A stretch of DNA of 17,398 bases from JANXXV01 sp038230275 (GCA_038230275.1 JBBRNO010000140.1:1-17398), one strand, 5' to 3'; shown: positions 6,851-14,911, counted from the first letter of the stretch. The notes: generated from the sequence alone by a model not told the origin. Numbers and translations are program-made.

Positions 6851-7287
6851 GACTCCGCTCGCCTCAGATTCCAGTATGCACCAGCATCGCCGTACAGCGA
6901 AGGGGCTGTTTTTGGGAATGCAATCTCGTTGCGCGCCGCGACTGGTGCCGAGAGGCCCGGCGAAGTCTCGAACCTGAAAACACAGCACTTCACGCTTTGG
7001 GGCTCGACTAAGCCCCCTAGTTGTCAGCGAACAATTGTCTGCCTCCCCAGGTAGGATTTGACCCAGTGGAGCGCCCACTGCGAACCCCTTCGATGGTCGA
7101 AAGCGACTCGGCGCCTCGCCGGCTGGGCGCAGGGGATAAGGAAAACACAAGATGATCACCAAGTGATGGTTTCCGCGCTATTGGCTTTTGTACTCACAAA
7201 GTCTTGGGCGGTCAGTGAGGACGCTCCAAGCGGTCCTGCTATTGGCCGGGCAAGATGGACGCCGCCGTGTATGTGGCAAGCCTGATC
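6851..7287. other. gene-free region upstream of HicAB
   Basis: Long frames exist on both strands, but I find no protein-family pattern, good start or ribosome binding site in them. The only structure is a 6-bp hairpin, GGGGCT-CGACTA-AGCCCC, at 6999-7016, without a T-run. The hicBA promoter should lie in the first part, but I could not identify convincing hexamers. Confidence 0.45.
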
Positions 7288-7757
7288 AATTGGCTATGGC
7301 TTCGCTTTTTCCAACGTCTCGTCCTGCTAACAAAAGCAGAAGCGGACGTAGCTTGCGCCGCCGGCGGGCTTGGCGAAGAAGCTGGAGCCGGGCACCGCGG
7401 CCACCCCAGCCGTGTGAATCATGTGCCGCACGCATGCCGCATCGTCAGGGAAGCCGAAGGCCGAGACGCCGGTCATCACATAGTAGGCACCGTAGGGCGT
7501 GCAGCAGCGGAAACCCGAGGCGATCAGCAGGTCGGGCATCTTGTTGCGCCTTGCCGTGTACTCCTCTGCCGGCTTGTCGTAGTAGCTGCCAGGCGCGCTG
7601 CCTCTTTCAGGACCTCGGCGGCCGCGAAATCGGGGCAACACTGCGCCGGATTGACGGCCTTGTGCTCGAAGGGAAGGCGGGTCATCTCGCGGATAACCGG
7701 CTCAGTGAAGTGGGCGGTGTGATCGCTGCGGAATCGCAGCCTGGAATCAATGACCAT
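7288..7757 (-). pseudogene. class I/II PLP-dependent aminotransferase, internally deleted
   Basis: From ATG 7755-7757 the minus strand reads a real aminotransferase N-terminus: HFTEPVIREMTRLPFEHKAV, NPAQCCPDFAAAEVLKEAA. At about 7588-7595 it jumps one frame over to the C-terminal part: YYDKPAEEYTARRN, GFRCCTPYGAYYVMTGVSAF, GVAAVPGSSFFAKPAGG, ASYVRFCFC. About 240 residues, including the PLP-lysine region, are missing. After FCFC there are in-frame stops (TAG, then another), and QDETLEKAK continues the family sequence. It is clearly dead. It overlaps the end of the transglycosylase fragment by 11 bases, the spacing expected if the two were once one operon. Confidence 0.85.
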
Positions 7758-7944
7758 TTGACGAGAGTACAGCAGTCTGCTTGGCTCCGTAGAGTCTACG
7801 GTAGACGTCCGCGTTGCGCATCACGATCTGGACGTAATCGCAGGTCTCGGTGAACGGGATGGACTCGATGAATTCGGCCGGCTCTTCGAAGGCGGCGTAG
7901 GTGAGCCAGTTGTCCACGCGGAACTTTCCGGCGTTGTAGGCGGC
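7747..7944 (-). pseudogene. lytic murein transglycosylase (Slt-type), C-terminal fragment
   Basis: The minus strand reads AAYNAGKFRVDNWLTYAAFE, EPAEFIESIPFTETCDYVQI, VMRNADVYRRLYG and ends NGH at 7747. AYNAG and ESIPFTET.xYV..V.RNA..YRRLYG are hallmarks of the C-terminal SLT catalytic domain of soluble lytic transglycosylases, which cleave peptidoglycan in the periplasm. The catalytic glutamate (ES motif) and everything N-terminal of AAYNAG are absent; the homology stops at 7944, exactly where an unrelated fragment on the other strand begins. Confidence 0.85.
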
Positions 7945-8085
7945 CGGTACATCTTGTTTGAAGGCGCATCCAGCGAGAACGACACCGGGTCGCATGACTG
8001 GTGGGTTGCTCCAGTTGAGGGCGGGCCTTCGGTTAAAACCCGCGCCGTTGCGATTCTCGCGAAACATGTGCCGCCGCTGCCGCAC
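7943..8085 (+). pseudogene. TolB/WD40-like propeller fragment (kinase-associated type)
   Basis: The plus strand, in frame with codon 7954, reads GGRYILFEGASSENDTGSHD, WWVAPVEGGPSVKTRAVAIL, AKH, then decays. D-W-W-V-A-P-V-E-G-G-P-x-V-K-T is typical of the TolB-like beta-propeller blades found in acidobacterial sensor and kinase proteins. Only one to two blades remain, with no start or proper end, and the left boundary abuts the transglycosylase fragment within a base or two. The assignment rests on a short match, so it is moderate. Confidence 0.5.
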
Positions 8086-8241
8086 TCCGGCGGGACCCAA
8101 AGCCTTCCTTCATCTTCCGCCGATGGCCGCCTGCTGGCCTGTACGCAAGCGGGAACCTGCCGGAGAATCCGTCGTCTCCGCGACTTGCGATCCTCGAAGA
8201 AGTCTACTCTGGTTAATCGGTGGGGACGGCTCGAAATTTGC
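8086..8241. other. unassigned sequence within the pseudogene zone
   Basis: Open in several frames but without recognisable protein similarity. It links the propeller fragment to the membrane-fusion-protein fragment. Confidence 0.4.
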
Positions 8242-8457
8242 CTACAACGTGCAGGTGGGGAAGCCACCCACGCTCCGGATAAGCCACTTCACCGTTGGAT
8301 ACATCCCCGGCGAGCGTAAGCCGCCGTCGTTTCTCACGTCGAGTTCGACGGCCATGGTGCGCGATTTCGGATCAAGCGTGTTGGAACTGCGGGCAACAGT
8401 ACCCGAGAAGGCTTGCTCTGGAAAGGCAGGCACTCGAAAGACGAGCTTTGCGGCTTC
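8242..8457 (-). pseudogene. RND efflux membrane-fusion protein (HlyD/AcrA family), internal fragment
   Basis: 72 codons on the minus strand: AAKLVFRVPAFPEQAFSGTV, ARSSNTLDPKSRTMAVELDV, RNDGGLRSPGMYPTVKW. This is the beta-barrel to membrane-proximal part of periplasmic adaptor subunits (pattern: F.G.V.R.SN.LD..SRTM.VE..V.N..G.L.PGMY). In-frame stops bound both ends; the signal peptide, coiled-coil hairpin and C-terminus are missing. No RND pump or outer-membrane factor gene is nearby. Confidence 0.85.
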
Positions 8458-8465
8458 CTAACCGC

Positions 8466-8502
8466 TCCCGATCATCCCCGGTCACGATGGCAGCGGGCGC
8501 TC
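8466..8502 (+). repeat. 37-base dispersed repeat, copy 2
   Basis: One mismatch from 3726-3762. Here it is wedged between the membrane-fusion-protein remnant and the TonB-receptor remnant, and similarity ends immediately after GCGGGCGCT, seven bases before the stop codon of the receptor remnant. Confidence 0.7.
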
Positions 8503-8508
8503 ACCGGA

Positions 8509-8965
8509 CTAGAAGTCCACCCGCATACCGAATTGAACCGTCCGCGCTCCGGCCGAGGTGCCGGTGATCCGGCCCACAGTAGCCGGCACGCTGAGGTTAG
8601 TCGCGGGCAGACCAAGGCTCGTATGATTGGTGGCGTTGAATAACTCCGCCCGGAATGTGGTGCGGATTCTTTCCGTAGTTGGAATCGCCTTGACGATGCC
8701 CGCATCCCAACTGAACAACCCCGGCCCGAACAGTGCATTGCGGGCCGAAGTCCCAGAGGTGAAAGGTTGCGGGATGGAGAATGCCGCCGTACTGAACCAC
8801 TGGTCGATCGACCGGTTTGCGGGAGTTGCGTTCGGCATAGCTTGACACGTTCGCGCGATTGCCGATCCATCCGATTCGATTCGGTGAAATATTCACGGAA
8901 TACAGTGCCCCGCTGCCCACTGTGAGAATCCCATTCAAGTTGCGCCAAAGTACTTGCCGCGCCCG
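8509..8965 (-). pseudogene. Oar-like TonB-dependent receptor, C-terminal fragment with frameshift
   Basis: The minus strand reads NLNGILTVGSGALYSVNISP, NRIGWIGNRANVS, then shifts frame near 8838-8845 to PNATPANRSIDQWFSTAAFS, ARNALFGPGLFSWDAGIVKA, TERIRTTFRAELFNATNHTS and ends TVQFGMRVDF. The terminal F and the FRAE.FN..NHT motif are characteristic of the last strands of Oar-type 22-strand barrels. About 85-90% of a usual 1,000-1,200-residue receptor is missing. It lies just beyond the complete receptor at 9193-12723, on the same strand, but differs from it, so it is probably from a different paralogue. Confidence 0.85.
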
Positions 8966-9192
8966 GATGGCGTCTAAGTTGCCGCGATTCTACCTGAAGT
9001 TCTGCGGGTTTAAAGGCACTGGCTCCGGCACTACCGACCACTCGCAACTCATCACGAAACACGTTGGCGCTGCGCTTCCTGACGCTCGAGGGTCTGGCCG
9101 CCTAAATCACGCGGCGCCATGCTGCAGCCATGGCGCGGCCACCTATCAAGCTGGGCCGGGGTCGAGGCCGCGTCTGGCCAGTCCGACGGAGC
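8966..9192. other. spacer downstream of the complete TonB-dependent receptor
   Basis: No gene seen. It holds the 8-bp inverted repeat at 9114-9136. Confidence 0.45.
9114..9136 (-). terminator. inverted repeat downstream of the receptor gene
   Basis: GCGCCATG-CTGCAGC-CATGGCGC, an 8-bp perfect stem, 57 bases after the receptor stop on its own strand. The loop is itself palindromic (CTGCAG). No T-run follows, so a terminator role is only possible. Confidence 0.3.
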
Positions 9193-12100
9193 CTAAAACA
9201 GGACCTTCAACCCGAACTGAATAATCCGTGGATCGCGCGCGCCACTCACTTGTCCGAAGGAAGCCTGGTCCACGAACCGATTGGGCGGATTCCACTGCGG
9301 GTGATTTGGGAAGTTGAAGAACTCGGCACGGAACTGGGTAGTCACCCGATCGGTGAAGGCGGTGTTTTTCAGGATCCCGATGTCTACGTTTTGGATCACC
9401 GGCCCGGTGACCGTGGAGCGCCCCGCCGTACCGTAGCGTATCGGGTTCTGGATCTTGAAGCAACTGGTATCGAAGTAGCGGTCGACGGTGCGCCCGCCGC
9501 CATCCAGGTTTGGATTGCAGACCAGATCGGGACGGGCGTTATCGGTACCGGAACCAAACACATCGCCATTGAACTTCACCGTCATCGGCAAGCCGGTCTG
9601 GTAAGTGTAGATTCCGTTCAAAGACCAGCCGCCTACCAGCTTATTAACGACAGGCGAAGCGCCGGCCAGGAACATTTTGCCGCGTCCGAACGGCAAATCA
9701 TAGATGGTCGAAAGGCTCAACCTTTGCCGATGGTCAATGCTCGCGAGGCCTTTATCGGCCTTCTTGTCAAAGATGTTCTGGATGCGGTTGCCGGTGTCGT
9801 AGGGGCCGCCGCCGTTAAAGCCCGTCGCGTCCGAGAGAGCCTTCGAGAAGGTGTACGAAAGCAGCCAAGTCAGGCCTTTGGAGTGTCGCTTCTCCACGCG
9901 AAGCTGGGCGGAATTGTAATTGGAGAAAGCGCTGGAGGTGGTCTGGAATACGTTATCCAGCAGATATAGGGCGTTGTTCTCCCAAACATTGATGGCGTAG
10001 GGCACCAGACGGCGGAACCGGGGCCGGAGACCGGCATTCGCCACCGGATCGGGGTCGAAGGGCTTAGCGGTGACGGGATTGAGGGGCTGCGCGGGAACTG
10101 CGCTCAATGGCACGGTCGCAAACGGACCGTTGGGCTCCGCGGAGTTAGTATTCTCGCGGCGATTCAAGCGGGTACCCTTGCTACCCACGTACGACATTTC
10201 GAACAGAATCGCGCCGGGAAGTTCGCGCTGAATACCGAAGTTCCAGTGCTGGACGTAGGCGTTCTTGAAATTCGGCGAGACGTCGTTCGGCCCGGGCGTG
10301 AATTGCCCCGGACCCGGGTTGGCGATCCGGAACCCGATGAACGTCTCCGGCGTCGGCAAGCCGTCCTGGAACAGGCTGAGGCTTTGCTGATCTTCCTTCA
10401 TGTTGGGCAGATTCTCCAGCGTGTCCTGCGTGATGTATAGCGGTACTGTATCGAAGAAAATCCCGTATCCGGCGCGCACCACCGTATTCGTCAGTGGCCG
10501 GTAAGCAAAGCCGAATCGCGGGCCGAAGTTTTTCTTGTCGGGCGGGAACAACGACCGCGGAAGCTCGATTCCGGCGCGTCCCCAATTGGGGGCCTGCTTT
10601 TCGCTGCCAGGGACCAGGAAGGCGATGGCCCCTTCGCTGAAGTTTTCGGGCCGTTTGCCGGGGTAAGTCAGGGTTGAAACCCGGTCGCTGAGCTCATACG
10701 GCGGAAGGTAGAGCATGTAGCGCACGCCCATGTTGACGGTGAGCCGCGAGTTCACTTTCCAATCATCCTGGACGAAGGCCGCGTACTCCGTGGAGCGCAT
10801 ATCCTGAAAGAAGCCGCTGACCCGGCGTCCCTTCTGCCGGGGCAAGCCAAGCAAGAAGCTGGCGAAAGTATTACCGCTATTGGCGAATCCCTGTTCACCG
10901 GTCCAGTTGGGGTTGGCGAAGTCAAAGGTTCCGCGCAGCGTATTGGCGCGGGTAATCGCGTTGCGCACCCGCCGCGCCTCACCACCGACCTTGATGAAAT
11001 GCCGGCCCTTATTAAATGAGAACGAATCCACATACTGGAATGTATTGTTCCGCGGCCGGTAAGGACCGTCGCCATCGCCGATGGTGGCAAAGCCGCCGAT
11101 GCTGATATTCGGCGCGCCCTCCAGGCCAGGGGTGCTGGCGAAAGCCAGGCCGCTGATGCCCAGCTCCTTTACCAGGTCTCTGCCCGCGATCGTGTTTTCC
11201 GCCGCCTGGAACTGCGCCCAGCGAAGATAGCCGAACTTGAATTCGTTCACCATGGATGGCCCGATCACGCGCGTATAGGCGATGGTTCCGGCCATCTGGC
11301 GCTGATTGTCGAATGACCCGTAGCCGGCGAATGTATTGGGCGTGAAGGCGTTCGAATCCGTGATGCTGTACCGGGCCATCAAGGTGTCCTTGGCGGAGAA
11401 CTGGTGATCGGCCCGCACGCTGAACAGATCATAGTTCGAGGTGCGCGTGCGGCCATCGAAAAAGTTCTGCGTCGGATTCCCGTTGGCTGCGCGGCTGCCG
11501 GTAATATTCGGATCGGGAACCATACCGGGGAACGCGAGCACCCGCCGCGACACCGGATCGAAGCGGCTGACCGGGACGATGTTTCCCGGGAAAACGTCCC
11601 GCACGTATACATTTCCGGCGGTTCGCGAAGTCAAGGCATCGTACACCGCGTTGCGCAACACGGTGCGGCCCAGCGCGTCAGTTCCCTGGCCCGCCCCCAA
11701 AAGCGACGAAAAGTCCCCGCTCTTCATCGTGGGCGTGGGCACGCTGGTGAGAGTCGTATTGCCTCGCCGAAGCCGGAGGCCCTCGTAGTTTACAAAGAAG
11801 AAAGTACGATCCTTACCGCGGTAGCCGGGCACTGTTACCGGACCGCCCAGGGTGAAACCAAACTGATTCTGGTTGAACGGCGGCGCCTTAAAGCGGCCGT
11901 CGCCGGTGCGGAAGGCCGGATTGCGGTCGAACATATTGCGCGCCTGGAACGCGTTGTTGCGATTGAACTCGAAGAGCGCGCCATGATACTGGTTCGAGCC
12001 GCTGCGCGTCACCACGTTAATCTGCCCGCCGGCGCCTTTGCCAAACTCCGCGCTATAACTCGAAGTCTGGATCTTGAACTCTTCAATGGCGTCCACCGAG

Positions 12101-12723
12101 GGACGTATCACCAGGGCGTTCTGATACTGATCGGAATTCACGGTGCCATCCAAAAGGAAGCTGTTTTGCTCCGGCCGCATGCCGCTGATGGAAATGCCGC
12201 CACCCGAGCTGCCGCCGTCGTCGCCCGTGTTGACTCCCGGCAGCAGCAGGCCCAGTTGAACGAAGTTCCGCCCATTCAAGGGAAAGTCGATGATCTTTTG
12301 CCGGTCCACCACGGATCCGGTGGAAGACTGCTCGGTGCTCAGCAGTGCCGCCTGGCCGGTGACTTCCACCACCTCTGACACATTGCCCACTTCGAGTTTC
12401 ACTTCCAGCCGGATGTTTTGGTCCACCTCAAGCTTCAGATCCTTTGTGGAGAAACGCTTGAAGCCTTGCATCTCGACCGTAACGGTGTATTCGCCAGGCT
12501 GCAATCCTACCAGCGAAAACTCGCCGGTACTGCCCACGGCGGACTGGCGTTTGAAGCCCGTGGCCTCGTTCGAGGCGATCACCGAGGCTCCCGGCACCAG
12601 CGCGCCGGAAGTGTCGGCCACCGATCCAGAGATGGTGCCGCTGCCAGCTTGGGCGAATAAATGAAAGGGCATGAAAACCGTGGCGAGAATTCCCAGATAG
12701 CGCATATCTGGGGAGACTATCAT
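9193..12723 (-). CDS. Oar-like TonB-dependent outer-membrane receptor with carboxypeptidase-regulatory N-domain
   Basis: 1,176 residues from ATG 12723 (a later ATG at 12705 is equally possible; a TTG at 12750 is less likely; none has a strong ribosome binding site). Signal peptide with core MRYLGILATVFMPFHLFAQA; a CarboxypepD_reg-like beta-sandwich (about 27-113, GSGTISGSVADTSGALVPGA to GEYTVTVEMQGFKRF); a plug-like region (about 115-260) with DFPLNGRNFVQLGLLLPGV, SFLLDGTVNSDQYQ and YSAEFGKGAGGQINVVTRSG; then a large barrel ending IIQFGLKVLF with the terminal F expected by the BAM machinery. This is the Oar/OmpA-related transporter type that is greatly expanded in Solibacter-like acidobacteria. 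Its ligand is unknown; polymer or peptide uptake is inferred. It is unbroken across its full length and is transcribed alone, with remnants on both sides. Confidence 0.93.
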   Translation of the reverse strand: MIVSPDMRYLGILATVFMPFHLFAQAGSGTISGSVADTSGALVPGASVIASNEATGFKRQSAVGSTGEFSLVGLQPGEYTVTVEMQGFKRFSTKDLKLEVDQNIRLEVKLEVGNVSEVVEVTGQAALLSTEQSSTGSVVDRQKIIDFPLNGRNFVQLGLLLPGVNTGDDGGSSGGGISISGMRPEQNSFLLDGTVNSDQYQNALVIRPSVDAIEEFKIQTSSYSAEFGKGAGGQINVVTRSGSNQYHGALFEFNRNNAFQARNMFDRNPAFRTGDGRFKAPPFNQNQFGFTLGGPVTVPGYRGKDRTFFFVNYEGLRLRRGNTTLTSVPTPTMKSGDFSSLLGAGQGTDALGRTVLRNAVYDALTSRTAGNVYVRDVFPGNIVPVSRFDPVSRRVLAFPGMVPDPNITGSRAANGNPTQNFFDGRTRTSNYDLFSVRADHQFSAKDTLMARYSITDSNAFTPNTFAGYGSFDNQRQMAGTIAYTRVIGPSMVNEFKFGYLRWAQFQAAENTIAGRDLVKELGISGLAFASTPGLEGAPNISIGGFATIGDGDGPYRPRNNTFQYVDSFSFNKGRHFIKVGGEARRVRNAITRANTLRGTFDFANPNWTGEQGFANSGNTFASFLLGLPRQKGRRVSGFFQDMRSTEYAAFVQDDWKVNSRLTVNMGVRYMLYLPPYELSDRVSTLTYPGKRPENFSEGAIAFLVPGSEKQAPNWGRAGIELPRSLFPPDKKNFGPRFGFAYRPLTNTVVRAGYGIFFDTVPLYITQDTLENLPNMKEDQQSLSLFQDGLPTPETFIGFRIANPGPGQFTPGPNDVSPNFKNAYVQHWNFGIQRELPGAILFEMSYVGSKGTRLNRRENTNSAEPNGPFATVPLSAVPAQPLNPVTAKPFDPDPVANAGLRPRFRRLVPYAINVWENNALYLLDNVFQTTSSAFSNYNSAQLRVEKRHSKGLTWLLSYTFSKALSDATGFNGGGPYDTGNRIQNIFDKKADKGLASIDHRQRLSLSTIYDLPFGRGKMFLAGASPVVNKLVGGWSLNGIYTYQTGLPMTVKFNGDVFGSGTDNARPDLVCNPNLDGGGRTVDRYFDTSCFKIQNPIRYGTAGRSTVTGPVIQNVDIGILKNTAFTDRVTTQFRAEFFNFPNHPQWNPPNRFVDQASFGQVSGARDPRIIQFGLKVLF

Positions 12724-12799
12724 CGTCCGTTGCTGGTAGCAAGCCCTCAAAGCGACATATGTTGTTAGGTTTCTTGAGCTTGAAAAGTCTGCGTGGTTG

Positions 12800-12839
12800 A
12801 GTCAAGTTCTTGGGCGACAAGTTGGCTCCAGACTGGAGC
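12800..12839 (-). promoter_or_regulatory. palindrome and -35-like hexamer upstream of the receptor gene
   Basis: GCTCCAG-A-CTGGAGC (12825-12839) is a perfect 7+1+7 palindrome. Twenty bases nearer the gene is TTGACT (12800-12805, minus strand), 5 of 6 to the -35 consensus, but I see no good -10 at 16-18 bases from it. The palindrome is a plausible operator or activator site for the receptor; it could also be chance. Confidence 0.3.
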
Positions 12840-12865
12840 TGCAACCTTGACCTCGACGTAGCACA

Positions 12866-13009
12866 AACATCTCTTCACTGAGCGGCTTCAAACGCAACAC
12901 CAGTGAGTTCCTGGAGCAGATGCGCGGGAGTGGACATCCGATTGTTCTCACCATCAACGGCAAGGCTGGGTTGCTGGTTGAGGCCGCCTCCTACCAGAAG
13001 CTGCTAAAT
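12866..13009 (+). pseudogene. Phd/YefM-family antitoxin remnant, start codon lost
   Basis: The plus strand reads NISSLSGFKRNTSEFLEQMR, GSGHPIVLTINGKAGLLVEA, ASYQKLLN. This is the Phd/YefM antitoxin N-terminal DNA-binding core (FKRNT.EFLEQ..., G.P.VLT.NGKA.LVV.DA.SYQKLL) with a small deletion around the LVVQDA position. The usual initiating M-D/M-N is replaced by ACA-AAC, with a TGA shortly upstream (12848), so there is no start codon; the C-terminal toxin-binding tail is replaced by the acetamidase remnant. No toxin gene is adjacent. Confidence 0.8.
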
Positions 13010-13025
13010 CGCCCCCGTCGCCTCC

Positions 13026-13418
13026 GGTACGCGTCACGTCGTGGAAAGTCAGAATGCGTTCTCTGGCCAGATTAGCTCCGCCGCCGATCGTCGCGACAAG
13101 GTGGCGATGCTGTACTCGAATCCCGTCACCGGTCCCATCTAAGCCGAAGGCGCCGAGCGCGGCGACACGCTCGCCTTGACGATTCGCGATATCCGCCCAA
13201 CCATGGGCCAGTGCTTCACCCGCGCACCGGATCCCTGGCAGCTTCCCGAGTGGCTCGGCACTGATTTTCCGCACGGCACCCACATCTGCCCCATCAACGA
13301 CGGCGTCGTCCACTGGAGCGACACCGTCAAGATCCCCTTTCAGCCTGCGCCCAAAGCTTCGGTCCTTCTTCTAAACAACGATTCCGGGTTGGAGCGTCAT
13401 TTGTTTTCGAAGGAATAG
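13026..13418 (+). pseudogene. acetamidase/formamidase family (FmdA/AmdA), N-terminal fragment with stop
   Basis: The plus strand reads GTRHVVESQNAFSGQISSAA, then SNPVTGPI, a TAA at 13140-13142, then AEGAERGDTLALTIRDIRPT, EWLGTDFPHGTHICPINDGV, VHWSDTVKIPFQP in the same frame. These are conserved blocks of the acetamidase/formamidase family, which hydrolyses short amides to ammonia and the acid. After IPFQP the similarity ends, and the frame runs to TAG at 13416. Start, C-terminal half and most metal-site residues are missing. A 119-codon frame on the opposite strand is its shadow. Confidence 0.82.
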
Positions 13419-13462
13419 GTTTCCGTCTTGCGGAGCAGGAGCAACCGTCACGACCCCGGCCT

Positions 13463-14905
13463 TTATGGGCGGCCCACCGCAGGAGTCATGCGAATGAGCT
13501 TGTAGTTCGCTTTCGGCTGCGCTTCGGTGATGATGATCCACTTGAGCGCCGCCACCGCCGCCGCCGCTTCTGTATCCCGGCCGAGCCGCCGAAGCACGAT
13601 GGCCAACTGGCTGAAGGCCATTCGATCCGAGGGGTCGTGCTTGGCGCCGAGTTGCAACTCGTCCACCGCCCGCGGGTAGTCGCCGGACTCTGCAAGCAGT
13701 TTTCCCAGAAGGCTGTGGGCTTTTGCCAGATCGGGCTTCGCCGCGACAGCGAGTCTGAGGGAACGGACGGCTTCCAGGAACCCTGGGGATCCCGGCTTCA
13801 CACCTTCCTGCGTCAACGCTTGGGCAAGCAAGAAGTTCAAAGTCCCGTCGCCTGGTGACTTTCGAAGGCGTTCACGCAGCACCGCACTCGCCAGATGCGC
13901 CTGGTGCATTTCGGTGTAGAGAACACCAAGGCCGGAGGCGCCGTATTGACCGCTCGGATCCAGTCGATTTGCCAGTTCGAATTCCGCCGCCGCCTCGTCA
14001 TACTTGCCAAGTTGCGCCAGCAGAATTCCACGGATGGTGCGGAGCCGGGCGGATTTCGGCACATTCTTGAGACCCGCTTCCACGATCGCCGCCGCCGTGT
14101 CAGCGGACTCATTTTGCATGCAAAGAGCCGCCAGATCGAAGTAATTTCGCTCGTCTTTCGGAGCGGCCTGGATAGCCTGTTGCAGATGCGCCACGGCGGA
14201 CTCAAGCCGGCCCTCGGCCGCTTCCGCCACAGCCAGTAAGTTCAGGGCGTCCGCCTTCGGTTCCGCCACTGAAGCCAGAGGTTCCAGAGTCTTTACCGCA
14301 TCCGCGTGCCTATGAGCAAGCACTTGTGCGTAGCCCAGGTTGAAACGAGCCACGGCATTCTCAGGGTGCGAGGCAAGCGACCACTGGAACACTTCGACCG
14401 CTTGGGCCACATGGCCTACCGCGACCAGGCAAGCGCCGTACAACGGCCAAGCCTGCTCGTTCGAAGCGGTTTCCGCGCTGGCTGTTTCGAAATGCGGGAC
14501 GGCCCGCGCGCAGTCACCGGCCTCGAACGCCAGCACGCCCGCAATCGCGTGTGCAACCCCATTGCCGGGTTCGAGGCGGATCAGACGGTCCAGAAATCCG
14601 GCCGTGCGCCCATCGCGCGAACGGTAGCCCGCCTCCACCGCACCCTTGATGGCGGGCAGAAAGCCGGGGGCGAATTGGAGCGCCTTCTCAAAGCTGGAAA
14701 TACTGGCTTGATCGCGATTGAGCCCCGCTAACGCTATTCCGCGGCCTGTCCACAGCGCGGGGTCGCTCGGCTTCGTCTGCAGCAGTGCATCGGCCAAGGC
14801 CAAGGCATCCTGAAAGCGCCTGGAACGGAGTGCGTCCGGCAGGGAATCGGCAAAGCAAAACCCGGCGGCGATCGAGGCCAACAACGCGATCCTGCCGGGG
14901 AACAT
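13463..14905 (-). CDS. secreted TPR-repeat protein
   Basis: 480 residues from ATG 14903-14905. Signal peptide MFPGRIALLASIAAGFCFAD; the C in FCFAD does not fit a lipobox well. The rest is helical TPR repeats from about residue 24 to 465 (for example ALWTGRGIALAGLNRDQASI, NAVARFNLGYAQVLAHRHAD, LAKAHSLLGKLLAESGDYPR), with no catalytic domain. TPR proteins act as scaffolds; here it is probably periplasmic. It starts 31 bases after the upstream GH/SUMF1 fusion gene and is likely cotranscribed with it, but it also has its own near-consensus promoter overlapping the upstream stop codon (see 14912-14939). No Shine-Dalgarno sequence is at the ATG, and the promoter position predicts a leaderless message. 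Partner unknown; association with the neighbouring receptor/hydrolase system is inference. Confidence 0.88.
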   Translation of the reverse strand: MFPGRIALLASIAAGFCFADSLPDALRSRRFQDALALADALLQTKPSDPALWTGRGIALAGLNRDQASISSFEKALQFAPGFLPAIKGAVEAGYRSRDGRTAGFLDRLIRLEPGNGVAHAIAGVLAFEAGDCARAVPHFETASAETASNEQAWPLYGACLVAVGHVAQAVEVFQWSLASHPENAVARFNLGYAQVLAHRHADAVKTLEPLASVAEPKADALNLLAVAEAAEGRLESAVAHLQQAIQAAPKDERNYFDLAALCMQNESADTAAAIVEAGLKNVPKSARLRTIRGILLAQLGKYDEAAAEFELANRLDPSGQYGASGLGVLYTEMHQAHLASAVLRERLRKSPGDGTLNFLLAQALTQEGVKPGSPGFLEAVRSLRLAVAAKPDLAKAHSLLGKLLAESGDYPRAVDELQLGAKHDPSDRMAFSQLAIVLRRLGRDTEAAAAVAALKWIIITEAQPKANYKLIRMTPAVGRP

Positions 14906-14911
14906 TGCCAA

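Noticed and set aside
6999..7016. Terminator (GGGGCT-CGACTA-AGCCCC)
   Set aside because: Short 6-bp stem, no T-run on either strand, and no gene end next to it.
6851..7162. N-terminal extension of HicB (another 104 codons in frame)
   Set aside because: No HicB similarity, no ribosome binding site, unusual composition; the GTG at 6850 begins exactly at the conserved HicB sequence.
11404..12378. 324-codon open frame on the plus strand
   Set aside because: Antisense shadow of the intact receptor gene, with biased composition and no recognisable motifs. The same applies to the plus-strand frame at 9130-9969.
12954..13313. 119-codon minus-strand frame
   Set aside because: Mirror image of the acetamidase and antitoxin remnants, whose family similarity is on the plus strand.
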